From Planobacterium oryzisoli (GTDB taxonomy: Bacteria > Bacteroidota > Bacteroidia > Flavobacteriales > Weeksellaceae), in NCBI RefSeq assembly GCF_015354315.1, contig NZ_JADKYY010000001.1, positions 272,851-336,850 of the forward strand: a DNA stretch of 64,000 nucleotides. The letters are read 5' to 3'. Each line of letters opens with the position of its first letter. Positions within the stretch are counted from its first letter, which is position 1. The translations under genes were made by a program, and so were the position numbers. The notes below the pieces were generated by a model that worked only from the letters and a program-made list of their open reading frames with translations, did not search any database and was not told where the DNA came from. This document shows, one piece after another, positions 1 through 7,996 of this stretch.

Positions 1-4
1 TTTA

Positions 5-415
5 ATGATAAGAAATGATAAAAAAAATGCAAATCTGATGAAATGGATTTTTACAAATTATGGATATCCTTCATTAAATAAAGTTGGGCTAATAGGCAAT
101 GATAATGTCTTTTTGCCACTCACAAATTTTTTTAGTCATATGTCATTCTCTGAAGATTATCCTTTTTTTGAATCCAAACTTAAGGATTATATTAAAACAG
201 GTGAATGTCAACCTCGAGAATATTCAACAATGGTTGACCGATATCATTTACAAGTAAAAAAAGAGAATATTCTTTACGCAACTTATATAGGAAACAGCAT
301 AATCTCTGATTCTGTGCAAGTTGACAAAAATCGTAAAAGCATTGGACTGCCAACAATGAAGCATAATAAAAAACTGACAAAAGATTTTTTCAAAAAACTA
401 AAAGAGAAAAAATAA
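5..415 (+). CDS. DUF6624-like hypothetical protein, probably 5'-truncated by the window edge
   Basis: The last 60 residues resemble the DUF6624 family: a region with YGYP near residue 20, then a tail with VDKNRKSIGLP followed by a short basic end, which matches the family's conserved 'R+.+GL' C-terminal block. Family members are usually longer at the N-terminus. The frame is open back to base 2, so the real start may lie outside the window, and the ATG at 5 is only the first one visible. There is no signal peptide in the visible part. Function is unknown. The gene is AT-rich and hydrophilic compared with the rest of the window, and is followed 10 bp later by a large inverted-repeat element, a typical accessory-cassette arrangement. 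The family call is from recalled motifs only. Confidence 0.6.
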   Translation: MIRNDKKNANLMKWIFTNYGYPSLNKVGLIGNDNVFLPLTNFFSHMSFSEDYPFFESKLKDYIKTGECQPREYSTMVDRYHLQVKKENILYATYIGNSIISDSVQVDKNRKSIGLPTMKHNKKLTKDFFKKLKEKK

Positions 416-426
416 AGAAACTTCTG

Positions 427-618
427 CTAACATCGGCTTGGCGAAATGGCGGGTTAAGGGAAATATAGAAAGTTCGTGCATTTTTAGTCGCAACAGCTTT
501 TTATATTTCCTTATTTCTTAATTTATTAAATAATAAAAAGCTGTTGTTTGGTTTAGTGCAAAATTGAAAGTTTTGGCTTTCTAATCCGCCACTATCGCCA
601 AGCCGCGGTCCGTTGAAC
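427..618. repeat. attC-like nested inverted-repeat element
   Basis: Three nested inverted repeats fold this stretch into one long imperfect hairpin. The outer arms CGGCTTGGCGA (434-444) and TCGCCAAGCCG (595-605) pair perfectly over 11 bp. The second arms TGGCGGGTTA (447-456) and TAATCCGCCA (582-591) pair with one G-T wobble. The inner arms CAACAGCTTTTTAT (491-504) and ATAAAAAGCTGTTG (533-546) pair perfectly over 14 bp. The unequal spacers between outer and second arms (2 versus 3 bases) leave unpaired bases, as in integron attC sites. The right end carries GTTGAAC (612-618), which fits the attC core GTTRRRY, and the left end carries CTAAC. R/L spacing differs from canonical attC. No integrase gene is visible. 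Confidence 0.6.
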
Positions 619-681
619 GGAAGCTTCGGGAGTTTTTTTCAGCATTATGGGTTTATCTACGGAAAATTTTAAAGATATACA

Positions 682-711
682 GGAGACTTCGGGAAGAGTC
701 TCTTTTTTTTT
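682..711 (+). terminator. Rho-independent terminator-like hairpin
   Basis: GAGACT and AGTCTC form a 6-bp stem around an 8-base loop, followed directly by a run of nine T. No gene immediately upstream on the plus strand needs it apart from the DUF6624-like gene and the repeat element, so it may be the cassette's own terminator. The rest of 619-787 shows nothing recognisable. Confidence 0.5.
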
Positions 712-787
712 GACTAATATTGGTATTTTTTCACGGTTTTATCGTGTTTTCCTTCACTTTTGGGCATAAAATCCCTTACCCAAAATG

Positions 788-1075
788 CTAGATTTTAGGC
801 TTTTCAAAGTTTTGGCTCATCTCCAAAAACCAACTTGGCGGACCGCGTAAATCGAACGTTGCAATCGTTACCAGATTCCCAACTTTGCAACAACTGCATT
901 TCGGCTGAAAAGTTTTGGATAGAAGTTTTTCTTTGAGCTGAATGCCTAAATTCTGTTGCAGATTTTTAAGCTTCATTTGTTTCCACGTGCTGCTGAGAAA
1001 ACCATAATGGCGGATTTTTACAAATCTTTTCGGCAAAATATGCATCGCAAAACGGCGGATAAACTCACTGCATTG
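788..1075 (-). pseudogene. IS91-family transposase C-terminal remnant
   Basis: Reading the minus strand, the frame gives CSEFIRRFAMHILPKRFVKI and then RHYGFLSS, the conserved C-terminal block of IS91-family (Y2_Tnp) transposases, followed by a CxxC pair (KCSCCKVGNL) typical of these proteins. Homology starts abruptly near 1075, just after an in-frame stop, so the catalytic N-terminal two-thirds is missing. What remains ends at a stop at 788. This is a relic, not an active element; no terminal ori/ter sequences were recognised. It abuts a truncated response regulator on the opposite strand, so the insertion and decay probably destroyed both. Confidence 0.75.
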
Positions 1076-1083
1076 TTTCTATT

Positions 1084-1347
1084 TTGTATGATACAAATAA
1101 CTATTACAGTGTCTTATTTGAATTTTGCCCAGATTTAATAATAGCTACGTCTTATGTTCATTTGCCCCTAGTTACACAAATAAGTCAAAATGAATTGTTT
1201 AGATCAATTCCTATAATTTCCACTTCAAAATCTCTCAGTTACAAGCAAGCAATAGAAGCTGGCGCAGTGGATTTTTTTCCAAATCCAATAGATATAAATG
1301 AGCTGTTAGAAAAGATAAATTACCACTTGGTACATTCACCGAACTAG
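1084..1347 (+). pseudogene. Response-regulator receiver domain fragment
   Basis: The 87-residue product looks like the second half of a CheY-like receiver domain: PDLIIATS in the place of the beta-3 strand (the phospho-acceptor Asp expected after it is not evident, with ATS in place of the usual SD), then IPIISTSKS, and AIEAGAVDFFPNPIDINELLEKI, which matches the family's Thr/Ser, 'A(I/L)EAGA.D+L.KP' and final helix. The usual KP is changed to NP. The N-terminal acidic pocket is absent and the only upstream in-frame start is a weak TTG inside the IS91 remnant. I call it a decayed fragment; it could also be a degenerate non-phosphorylated receiver domain. Confidence 0.6.
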
Positions 1348-1477
1348 CATATATGATATATGCTTTACATTAAGTTGGACGAATATTACAATGCATTTAA
1401 TCCGTAATTTAATAGATCTAAATGGGGGACTATTGAAACAGTACTGACTTTTCTTCGTGGTCTTAACTAAAATAAAT

Positions 1478-1507
1478 ATGGCCAGCTCAAAAGCTGGCCA
1501 TTAATTG
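1478..1507 (-). terminator. htpG terminator
   Basis: TGGCCAGC (1479-1486) and GCTGGCCA (1493-1500) form a perfect 8-bp stem with a 6-base loop. It lies just past the htpG stop on the minus strand. The T tract is weak in both directions, so assignment to htpG rests on position. Confidence 0.7.
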
Positions 1508-1524
1508 ATAAACTATGTAAATTT

Positions 1525-3420
1525 TTATTTAATTAAATCGCTGTAACTTCTCTGAATAAATTCAGTCAGTTCCTTACCTTTCAAAAGGTTTTGCGAAAGT
1601 TTTGCCAGGTCCAGCGCTCTTTTAATGTGCTCGGTTTTTTTCTCGGAGTTTTCTGTGGCAAGAATCTTCTCTGCAAGCGCACTATTGGAGTTAACCACTA
1701 GGTTGTACATTTCTGGGAAATTACCCATTCCAAACATTCCACCACCTCCGGTAGCTTGCATGTCTTTCATACGACGAATAAATTCCGGTTGCGTGATAAT
1801 AAATGGCGCGTCGGTGCTGTCAAGGTCTTCTAGCTGTACCGTGAAGGTCTTATCCGATATACCCTCTTCAATAGAGGCCTTTAAGGATTCTTTTTGCTTT
1901 TCGTCTAGTTTGGCAATTACAGGCTCATCCTTTTTAATAAGATTGTTGATATGGTCTGCGTCCACTCTCTGGAACTGAATCTTTTCTTTGGAAGTTTCCA
2001 ATTTCTGAATAAGATGCGGTACAATTGGTGAATCCAAAAGTAATACTTCATAGCCTTTAGCTTTTGCCGTCTCAATATAGCTATGCTGCGCATGGGCATC
2101 CGATGCATAGAGAATAACTAGATTTCCGTCTTTATCGGTTTGGATAGGTTTAATTTTTTCCTCCAATTCGTTCCATAGGAAATATTTACCATCGGTGTTA
2201 GGATAAAGAACAAACTTATCGGATTTCTCGTAGAATTTGTCCTCTGAGATCATTCCGTATTCTATAACTACCTTAATATCGTTCCATTTGCTCTCATAGT
2301 CCTCTCTGTTCTCACCTATTAGGGAAGCCATTTTGTCTGCTACTTTCTTGGTGATATAAGAAGAAATTTTCTTCACCGCGCCGTCTGCCTGCAGATAGGA
2401 TCTGGAAACGTTCAGAGGAATGTCCGGAGAATCGATAACTCCACGCAGCAGCATTAGGAAATCCGGAACAATACCTTTTACCTCATCGGTGACAAACACT
2501 TGGTTTTGGTAAAGCTGGATTTTGTCTTTCTCTATATTGATGTTGTTTGCAAGTTTTGGAAAGAACAAGATCCCTGTTAGATTGAATGGATAATCAACGT
2601 TTAGATGTATATGAAACAGCGGCTCGTCGAATTGCGTCGGATAGAGCTCTCTGTAAAATGCCTTGTAATCCTCATCTTTTAGATCGGATGGTGTTTTGGT
2701 CCAGGCAGGAGTAGGGTTGTTGATTATGTTGTCCACCTCCTCTGTTTCCGGCTTCTGATCTTCTTTTGCATCCTCGGGAAGGGGTAGGGTGATGGTTTTC
2801 GTACCGAACTTGATTGGTACCGGCATGAACTTGTTGTACTTATTTAGCAGCTCACGAATACGGTATTCTTCCAGGAATTCTGTGGAATCTTCAGCGATAT
2901 GAAGAACAATCTCGGTACCGCGATGGGTCTTTTCAGGATATTCTTCCAAAGAGAACTCAGGACTACCGTCGCAGATCCAACGTACGGCCGGCTCCTCTTC
3001 ACGATAAGATTTAGTAATGATCTCTACTTTCTCGGCAACCATAAATGCAGAATAGAATCCAAGACCAAAATGTCCTATGATTCCTGCATCTTTAGCATTG
3101 TCCTTGTATTTTTCAAGGAATTCCTCTGCCCCTGAGAAGGCAATCTGATTGATGTATTTTTCAACTTCTGCAGCGCTCATACCGATACCTTGATCGATGA
3201 TTCTAAGCTCCTTAGCTTCCTTATCAAGCTTCACTTCAATCATCGGGCTTCCGTACTCGACCTGAGCCTCGCCCATATTGATAAGATGCTTTAGTTTTAA
3301 AGTCGCGTCCGTTGCATTGGATATCAGCTCACGCAAGAATATCTCGTGGTCGCTGTAGAGAAATTTCTTAATTAGTGGAAAAATATTCTCCACCGATACA
3401 TTAATATTTCCTTTCGTCAT
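1525..3420 (-). CDS. htpG: Molecular chaperone HtpG (bacterial Hsp90)
   Basis: An ATP-dependent dimeric cytosolic chaperone that remodels client proteins, often with DnaK. All GHKL ATPase signatures are in the first 200 residues: FLRELISNATDA (catalytic Glu near residue 31 and Mg-binding Asn at 35), DQGIGM, GHFGLGFYSAFMVAEKVEI and RGTEIVLHI. The middle domain carries SRSYLQADGAVKKI with the Arg that contacts ATP. At 631 residues it has the normal length for the family. The gene is monocistronic, with a terminator just downstream and 259 bp of AT-rich DNA separating it from the divergent M28 peptidase gene. That gap shows no clear consensus promoter or heat-shock operator to my eye. Confidence 0.97.
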   Translation of the reverse strand: MTKGNINVSVENIFPLIKKFLYSDHEIFLRELISNATDATLKLKHLINMGEAQVEYGSPMIEVKLDKEAKELRIIDQGIGMSAAEVEKYINQIAFSGAEEFLEKYKDNAKDAGIIGHFGLGFYSAFMVAEKVEIITKSYREEEPAVRWICDGSPEFSLEEYPEKTHRGTEIVLHIAEDSTEFLEEYRIRELLNKYNKFMPVPIKFGTKTITLPLPEDAKEDQKPETEEVDNIINNPTPAWTKTPSDLKDEDYKAFYRELYPTQFDEPLFHIHLNVDYPFNLTGILFFPKLANNINIEKDKIQLYQNQVFVTDEVKGIVPDFLMLLRGVIDSPDIPLNVSRSYLQADGAVKKISSYITKKVADKMASLIGENREDYESKWNDIKVVIEYGMISEDKFYEKSDKFVLYPNTDGKYFLWNELEEKIKPIQTDKDGNLVILYASDAHAQHSYIETAKAKGYEVLLLDSPIVPHLIQKLETSKEKIQFQRVDADHINNLIKKDEPVIAKLDEKQKESLKASIEEGISDKTFTVQLEDLDSTDAPFIITQPEFIRRMKDMQATGGGGMFGMGNFPEMYNLVVNSNSALAEKILATENSEKKTEHIKRALDLAKLSQNLLKGKELTEFIQRSYSDLIK

Positions 3421-3679
3421 AAGGCTTAAGTTTAGTAATTTACTCTCTCGCTCTCAAATAAAATACCATAGTGTGGATTGTGCCATTTTGACAATTTTAA
3501 AGCACTACCGTCTTGTCAGTAAGATCTTCAGGTTTAAAATTGCTAAGATTTTATCTAAGTACTTAACAAATGGGAAACAAATTGCTTCAAATACCTCATC
3601 AATGTGTAACAATAATACCTGGAATACTACCAATGTTCTAATTGGATAGACTTCACAAAAATAAATGTATACTTAATTC

Positions 3680-4699
3680 ATGAAAAAATCACTTTTACTT
3701 GTATTGTGTGTAGGTGCTCTTAGCAGCTGCGCCGTCAATTTAGGGTACGAAGGAAGAGCCTTTAAAAAGTCCTACGAATCCATCACTGCAGACGATCTCA
3801 AAAAGCACCTCTACATCATTGCTTCCGATGAAATGGAGGGACGAAATACCGGAAGCGAAGGCCTTCGGAAGGCAGGACAATACATGATAGCTGAGTACCA
3901 GAAAATGGGCGTATCGCATCCACCCCAGATGCAAAATTTCTATCAGACCATCCCAGGTTCGTATTTTGGATCACGAAGGGGCGTCTCGTACGGAGATTCC
4001 GATAACATCATTGCATTTATCGAAGGTACCGAAAAACCAGAGGAAGTAATTGTCATTTCTGCGCACTACGACCACGTAGGGAAAAACAAGGACGGAGAGG
4101 TTTTCAATGGTGCGGACGACGACGGTAGTGGAACCGTTGCTCTTATGGAGATAGCAGAAGCTTTTCAGAAGGCTAAAAAGAAGGGAAAAGCCCCGAAGCG
4201 CTCTGTTATGATCCTTCATGTTACAGGCGAAGAAATAGGGCTTCAGGGATCAAAATACTATACCGAGAATCCCATTGTTCCACTTTCCCAAACCGTAGCC
4301 AATCTAAACATTGACATGATTGGCCGTAGCGATCCCGAACATGCAGGCAAACAGTATGTCTATGTGATTGGTTCTGATATGCTTTCATCCGAGCTAAAGA
4401 AGATAAACGAGACAGCCAACCAGAAGTCCCACAATCTGATCTTAAATTACAAGTACGACGATCCTAAAGATCCCATGCGTCTATACTACCGCTCGGACCA
4501 CTACAGCTTTGCAAAACACAACATTCCTGCGGCTTTTTTCTTTGATGGAATCCACGAAGATTACCACAAAACTACAGACGATGCGGACAAGATTGACTAT
4601 CCGCTTCTTCAAAAACGCACCCAACTGGTGTTTTCTACTGCATGGGAACTTGCCAATCGGAGCGAGAGAATTGTTGTAGACGGATCCAATACACGATAA
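3680..4699 (+). CDS. Secreted M28-family zinc aminopeptidase lipoprotein
   Basis: A predicted extracytoplasmic metallopeptidase that removes N-terminal residues from peptides. The N-terminus is a lipoprotein signal with lipobox LSSC (Cys17). The co-catalytic zinc site is intact: HYDH (His129, with Asp131), ADDDGSG (Asp near 147), GEE (Glu184/185), NIDMIG (Asp212) and DYHKTTD (a late His). At 339 residues it is typical for the peptidase domain alone, with no protease-associated domain. It is a single-gene unit followed by a strong terminator. A second M28 peptidase at 52062-53411 has a different architecture, with an extra C-terminal beta domain. Substrate is not predictable from sequence. Confidence 0.9.
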   Translation: MKKSLLLVLCVGALSSCAVNLGYEGRAFKKSYESITADDLKKHLYIIASDEMEGRNTGSEGLRKAGQYMIAEYQKMGVSHPPQMQNFYQTIPGSYFGSRRGVSYGDSDNIIAFIEGTEKPEEVIVISAHYDHVGKNKDGEVFNGADDDGSGTVALMEIAEAFQKAKKKGKAPKRSVMILHVTGEEIGLQGSKYYTENPIVPLSQTVANLNIDMIGRSDPEHAGKQYVYVIGSDMLSSELKKINETANQKSHNLILNYKYDDPKDPMRLYYRSDHYSFAKHNIPAAFFFDGIHEDYHKTTDDADKIDYPLLQKRTQLVFSTAWELANRSERIVVDGSNTR

Positions 4700-4722
4700 A
4701 CAAGATCAGTATTTTATCGCAC

Positions 4723-4759
4723 ATTCCTCTGGTTGCTTGACCAGAGGAATTTTTATTTG
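4723..4759 (+). terminator. Terminator of the M28 peptidase gene
   Basis: ATTCCTCTGG (4723-4732) and CCAGAGGAAT (4741-4750) form a perfect 10-bp stem with an 8-base loop, followed by TTTTATTTG. Confidence 0.88.
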
Positions 4760-4779
4760 TATTTTAGCCTATTCCAAAA

Positions 4780-4851
4780 GGCCCCATAGTTCAACGGATA
4801 GAATAGAAGTTTCCTAAACTTTAGATCCAGGTTCGATTCCTGGTGGGGCTA
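4780..4851 (+). tRNA. tRNA-Arg (anticodon CCU)
   Basis: The cloverleaf can be drawn by hand. The acceptor strands are GGCCCCA and TGGGGCT (first pair G-U) with discriminator A. The D arm is GTTC/GAAT, the anticodon arm GAAGT-TTCCTAA-ACTTT with CCT at the anticodon positions, and the T arm CCAGG-TTCGATT-CCTGG. No CCA is encoded. A TATTTTAG box at 4760-4767 is a plausible -7 element. A decayed methyltransferase gene begins about 20 bp downstream. I saw no second copy of the tRNA 3' end in the window that would mark an integrated element. Confidence 0.93.
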
Positions 4852-4870
4852 CTCAAAGCACATTAAATCG

Positions 4871-5477
4871 ATGTAAAGCGCACTGGGAAAATATCTACAG
4901 TCCAAAGTATCCCAGTCAGGTTAGCTGGTACGAGACTACTGCGGATTTTTCCCTTCAACTGATTTTAAAATATGCTCCTGAAAAAAAGAGCGAAGTGGCG
5001 GATGTGGGCGCTGGAGAGAGCGTCTTAGTGGAGCATCTCTTAGAAAATGACTACAAGGACATCACACTGATTGATATTTCCTCCAAAGCACTGGAAGACA
5101 CAAAAAAAACGACTCGGAACTAAAGGAGCAGAGGTTACGTTTGTTGCTGCGGATATCCGTGATTTTCTTCAGGAGAAGCGTTTTGATCTTTGGCACGACC
5201 GCGCTGCACTACATTTCTTATCTAGTCCTAGCGATGCAAGGACCTATGCGAAAAATGCTGCGGCCTCTATAAAGAAGGATGGTATACTGGTGGTTGCTGT
5301 ATTTTCCCCTGACGGACCTACAAAGTGCAGTGTATTGAAATCCAGCAGTACGATGCTAAGCGTTTTGAAAAAATCTTCTCTGGGGATTTCACGTTGCTAG
5401 AATCTACTACCCATCTACACACCAAACCATGGGGCGCTCTCCACGAATTTATATACGGGGTTTTCCAAAGACGCTAA
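4871..5477 (+). pseudogene. Frameshifted class I SAM methyltransferase
   Basis: Joining three frames gives one recognisable small-molecule methyltransferase: HWENIYSPKYPSQVSWYE, then a SAM-binding stretch VADVGAGESVLVEHLL, an acidic strand LIDISSKALEDTK, then FDLWHDRAALHFL and SPDGPTKCS, and an end with LLESTTHLHTKPWG. The reading frame is broken at least three times. The ATG at 4871 is followed at once by a stop in its own frame, with one extra base before the homologous frame. An A8 tract at 5102-5109 carries one base too many. Near 5325-5335 one base is missing. Three lesions make sequencing error unlikely, so this is a real pseudogene. The family resembles TPMT/TehB-like methyltransferases; the former substrate is unknown. 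It converges on the photolyase gene, which ends 6 bp away. Confidence 0.8.
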
Positions 5478-5483
5478 ACTTTC

Positions 5484-6797
5484 TTACGAACTAAAAGACG
5501 CAAGGCCTTCCTTATAGGTTTGTAGCGCCCTGTCACGGGCTATTGAATGCTCGACGATTGGTTTTGGATACTTGGACGAACCGAGCTCACGTACCCAACG
5601 GCGCGTGTAGGTTAGCTGGGGGTCAAATTTTTCTTGTTGGGAATAGGGATTGAAAACTCTAAAATAAGGTGCTGCATCACATCCGCTTCCTGCCACCCAC
5701 TGCCAGTTACCGTTGTTGGATGCCAGCTCGTAATCCATGAGTTTCTGTGCAAAATAACTTTCGCCCCATCGCCAGTCTATTAGTAAATGCTTACACAGAA
5801 AACTTGCCGCAACCATACGCATTCTGTTGTGCATATATCCTGTTTCGTTTAGTTCGCGCATAGCTGCATCCACCAGGGGGTAGCCCGTGAGCCCCTTCTG
5901 CCACAGCTCGAACTCCTTTAAATCGTTGCGCCATGTAATGGCATCGTATTGGGGCTTGAAGCTACGCGTAACCACGTGCGGATAAAGGTGAAGGATAGAA
6001 ATAAAAAACTCTCTCCACGCCAGTTCCTTAAGAAATACCTCATTTTCCTTTAGGGCCTGGACTACAAGTGAGCGTATGCTCACGGTTCCAAAGCGTAGCG
6101 CTGTACTTAGCCTACTGGTTGCATTTTTTGCGGGGAAATCTCTATTCTGTTCGTAGTGGATTGCTGAAAAATCTCCAATATGTCTTTTAAAAGTACTTTC
6201 TAAAGGATTATATTTAAAACCCAGGTCCTGCAGGGACTTTAGAGGGAGAGGTGTAGTCTTTAGCAGATTATTTGTTTGAAAAGGATACCGCGTTAAAGGA
6301 CCATCTGCTAATTTCTCTCGCCATTTTTTATAGTAAGGCGTGAAAACAGAATATGCAGTGTGGTCGGGTTTGCGTATCTCCTGAGGTTCAAGCACCACAT
6401 GGTCTTTTAGACTAATGGATTCGATGCCTTTTCCGTGAGCCCAATGGTCAATTTTCCGGTCCCGATCTACAGCGTACGGCTCATAGTCGCGGTTATAAAA
6501 TAAAGAATGTATCGTAAAGCGTTTAGAGAGCTGCTCAAAGAAAAGCTCTGGAGTAGTATCTCCTACAAGCAGATCGGAGCCATACTGCTGCAACTCCCTT
6601 TTTAGAAATTCAATTTGGCGGTAGATAAAACTAACGCGGGCGTCGTTTTTGTCCGGTAGCTGATCTAATATAATTCGGTCAAATAAAAATACAACTAATA
6701 CGGGATATTTTCCTCTAAGAGCCAAAGAAAGCGCATGATTGTCCTCCAGTCGCAGATCTCTTCGCAGCCAGACTATATTTACTTTTCCACTCATCAC
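5484..6797 (-). CDS. phrB: Deoxyribodipyrimidine photolyase (class I CPD photolyase)
   Basis: A blue-light-driven FAD enzyme that splits cyclobutane pyrimidine dimers. The N-terminal antenna-binding Rossmann domain starts WLRRDLRLEDNHAL, and the C-terminal FAD domain has the conserved chain WREFF, MRELNETGYMHNRMRM, DWRWGE and GNWQWVAGSGCDAAPYFRVF, including the Trp and Asn residues of the photoreduction and FAD pockets. The 437-residue length is normal for this clade. It is the last gene of the carotenoid operon, 12 bp after crtY, an arrangement familiar from flavobacteria. It presumably shares MarR-type control with the pigment genes, linking photoprotection to photorepair. A cryptochrome role cannot be excluded from sequence alone. 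Confidence 0.92.
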   Translation of the reverse strand: MMSGKVNIVWLRRDLRLEDNHALSLALRGKYPVLVVFLFDRIILDQLPDKNDARVSFIYRQIEFLKRELQQYGSDLLVGDTTPELFFEQLSKRFTIHSLFYNRDYEPYAVDRDRKIDHWAHGKGIESISLKDHVVLEPQEIRKPDHTAYSVFTPYYKKWREKLADGPLTRYPFQTNNLLKTTPLPLKSLQDLGFKYNPLESTFKRHIGDFSAIHYEQNRDFPAKNATSRLSTALRFGTVSIRSLVVQALKENEVFLKELAWREFFISILHLYPHVVTRSFKPQYDAITWRNDLKEFELWQKGLTGYPLVDAAMRELNETGYMHNRMRMVAASFLCKHLLIDWRWGESYFAQKLMDYELASNNGNWQWVAGSGCDAAPYFRVFNPYSQQEKFDPQLTYTRRWVRELGSSKYPKPIVEHSIARDRALQTYKEGLASFSS

Positions 6798-6809
6798 AAT
6801 GAACTGTAT

Positions 6810-7541
6810 TTAAGGTAACTGTACCGGACCTGTTTTAGTAGCTCTTTTCACCATGGCCATGGGCAGAAACTTGTTGAAAAAGTAAATATTCCAAAGAATC
6901 ATGCTGTACCCGTAGACCGAGTCCTCAATAGGAATGGTAAGTATCCGTATACCTAAGAAATCCCCTGGATTGTAGTTCACTACCGGAGAGGGGATGCCCG
7001 TACCGGTCAGTACTCCATTCACCGCAAAAAAACCGGGCATCAGGATAAGATAAATCAGTGAGGCCTGACCCAGCCATTCCTGCTTGGCTACAAAATGAAG
7101 ATAAAGCAGAGTAAATAGGGTAACTAAGACCGTTACAAAGGTATAGATCCGGTCATGAAACAAAAGGGCAGCTACACTTAACGCTACAAAGCTCGTAAAC
7201 ACCAACACATTGTTTAAAGAATTGGCCCAAGAGAGATTAAAGAACCTGGTAATACAGAAGTACGTAAAAACACAGGCAAAAGGAATACAATAGAAAAACA
7301 TCCATTCTTCCACTGGAAGTCCTAAGAGTCGTAGTCCTACGGTATAGGTGCTGTCAAACCACCATACCCCAATCTTTGTAAACCATGCATCCCATAGAAT
7401 GAAGGGTAGAGCCACTAGAGTCGAGGAGAGGAGGAATACTCCAAAGTACTTATTAAAACGAATCCGGCGATCGAAGGAAGCAAGGAAGCAAATAATTACG
7501 GTGAGAAAATTCACCAGCAGATACGTGTAGGAATAGTCCAT
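6810..7541 (-). CDS. crtY: Lycopene beta-cyclase, integral-membrane CrtYc/CrtYd fusion type
   Basis: Converts lycopene to beta-carotene by cyclising both ends. The 243-residue protein is almost entirely membrane-embedded (about six or seven hydrophobic helices) and carries two copies of the family repeat. The first half has LPVEEWMFFYCIPF and the second half TIPIEDSVYGY; both contain the conserved P-(V/I)-E-(E/D) motif of the heterodimeric cyclases fused in one chain. It directly abuts crtZ upstream with no spacer, so the two are probably translationally coupled, and precedes the photolyase gene. Its product is the substrate of CrtZ in the same operon. The alternative soluble FAD-dependent CrtY type is ruled out by the absence of a Rossmann motif. 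Confidence 0.9.
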   Translation of the reverse strand: MDYSYTYLLVNFLTVIICFLASFDRRIRFNKYFGVFLLSSTLVALPFILWDAWFTKIGVWWFDSTYTVGLRLLGLPVEEWMFFYCIPFACVFTYFCITRFFNLSWANSLNNVLVFTSFVALSVAALLFHDRIYTFVTVLVTLFTLLYLHFVAKQEWLGQASLIYLILMPGFFAVNGVLTGTGIPSPVVNYNPGDFLGIRILTIPIEDSVYGYSMILWNIYFFNKFLPMAMVKRATKTGPVQLP

Positions 7542-7994
7542 TTAGCGGGAGTTAAAGTACATTCTGAAATATTTGACCGGAACCCATAGAAAACCGAAAC
7601 ATTCTCCGTGCTCCTTGCCCAGATGCTTGTGGTGCTGTTTGTGTGCCCTTCTAATGGCTTGAAGATAGGGATTTTGGGTCTTGCTCAAAACTTTAGCCCT
7701 TTGGTGAATAAATATGTCGTGAACGAAAAAGTACGCCATTCCATAAAGGGTGATACCTAAACCTATGAAAAACAGAGCACTGAAATTTTGCTTTGCACCA
7801 AAATAGAGTAGTGCAATGGCTGGCAGTGCAAAGATTACAAAGAACCAGTCGTTACGCTCTAGGGGTCCCTCGCTGCTGTGGTCGTGGTGGTCCCGGTGAA
7901 GAACCCACAAGAATCCGTGCATTATATATTTATGTATTACCCAGGTGGCTCCTTCCATTGCGATAAATACGCCAAGTACAATTAACAGGTTCAT
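7542..7994 (-). CDS. crtZ: Beta-carotene hydroxylase
   Basis: A membrane diiron oxygenase of the fatty-acid-hydroxylase superfamily that adds 3-hydroxyl groups to the beta rings, giving zeaxanthin. The histidine clusters are intact: HKYIMH (HX4H), HRDHH (HXXHH), a central HDIFIH and RRAHKQHHKH. With 150 residues and about four hydrophobic segments it is the standard size. It starts two bases after the SRPBCC gene stop and runs straight into crtY. No ketolase gene (crtW) is present nearby, so zeaxanthin is the expected end product of this locus. Electron donors are unassigned. Confidence 0.93.
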   Translation of the reverse strand: MNLLIVLGVFIAMEGATWVIHKYIMHGFLWVLHRDHHDHSSEGPLERNDWFFVIFALPAIALLYFGAKQNFSALFFIGLGITLYGMAYFFVHDIFIHQRAKVLSKTQNPYLQAIRRAHKQHHKHLGKEHGECFGFLWVPVKYFRMYFNSR

Positions 7995-7996
7995 AA

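Noticed and set aside
956..1138. Plus-strand 60-codon open frame across the IS91 remnant
   Set aside because: It is antisense to the transposase homology and shows no domain or promoter.
1346..1364. Perfect inverted repeat AGCATATATGATATATGCT after the receiver fragment
   Set aside because: It is AT-rich with no T tract after it and no promoter nearby; could be a chance palindrome.
4830..4851. Integration-site (att) duplication of the tRNA-Arg 3' end
   Set aside because: No second copy of the tRNA 3' sequence and no integrase were seen in the window.
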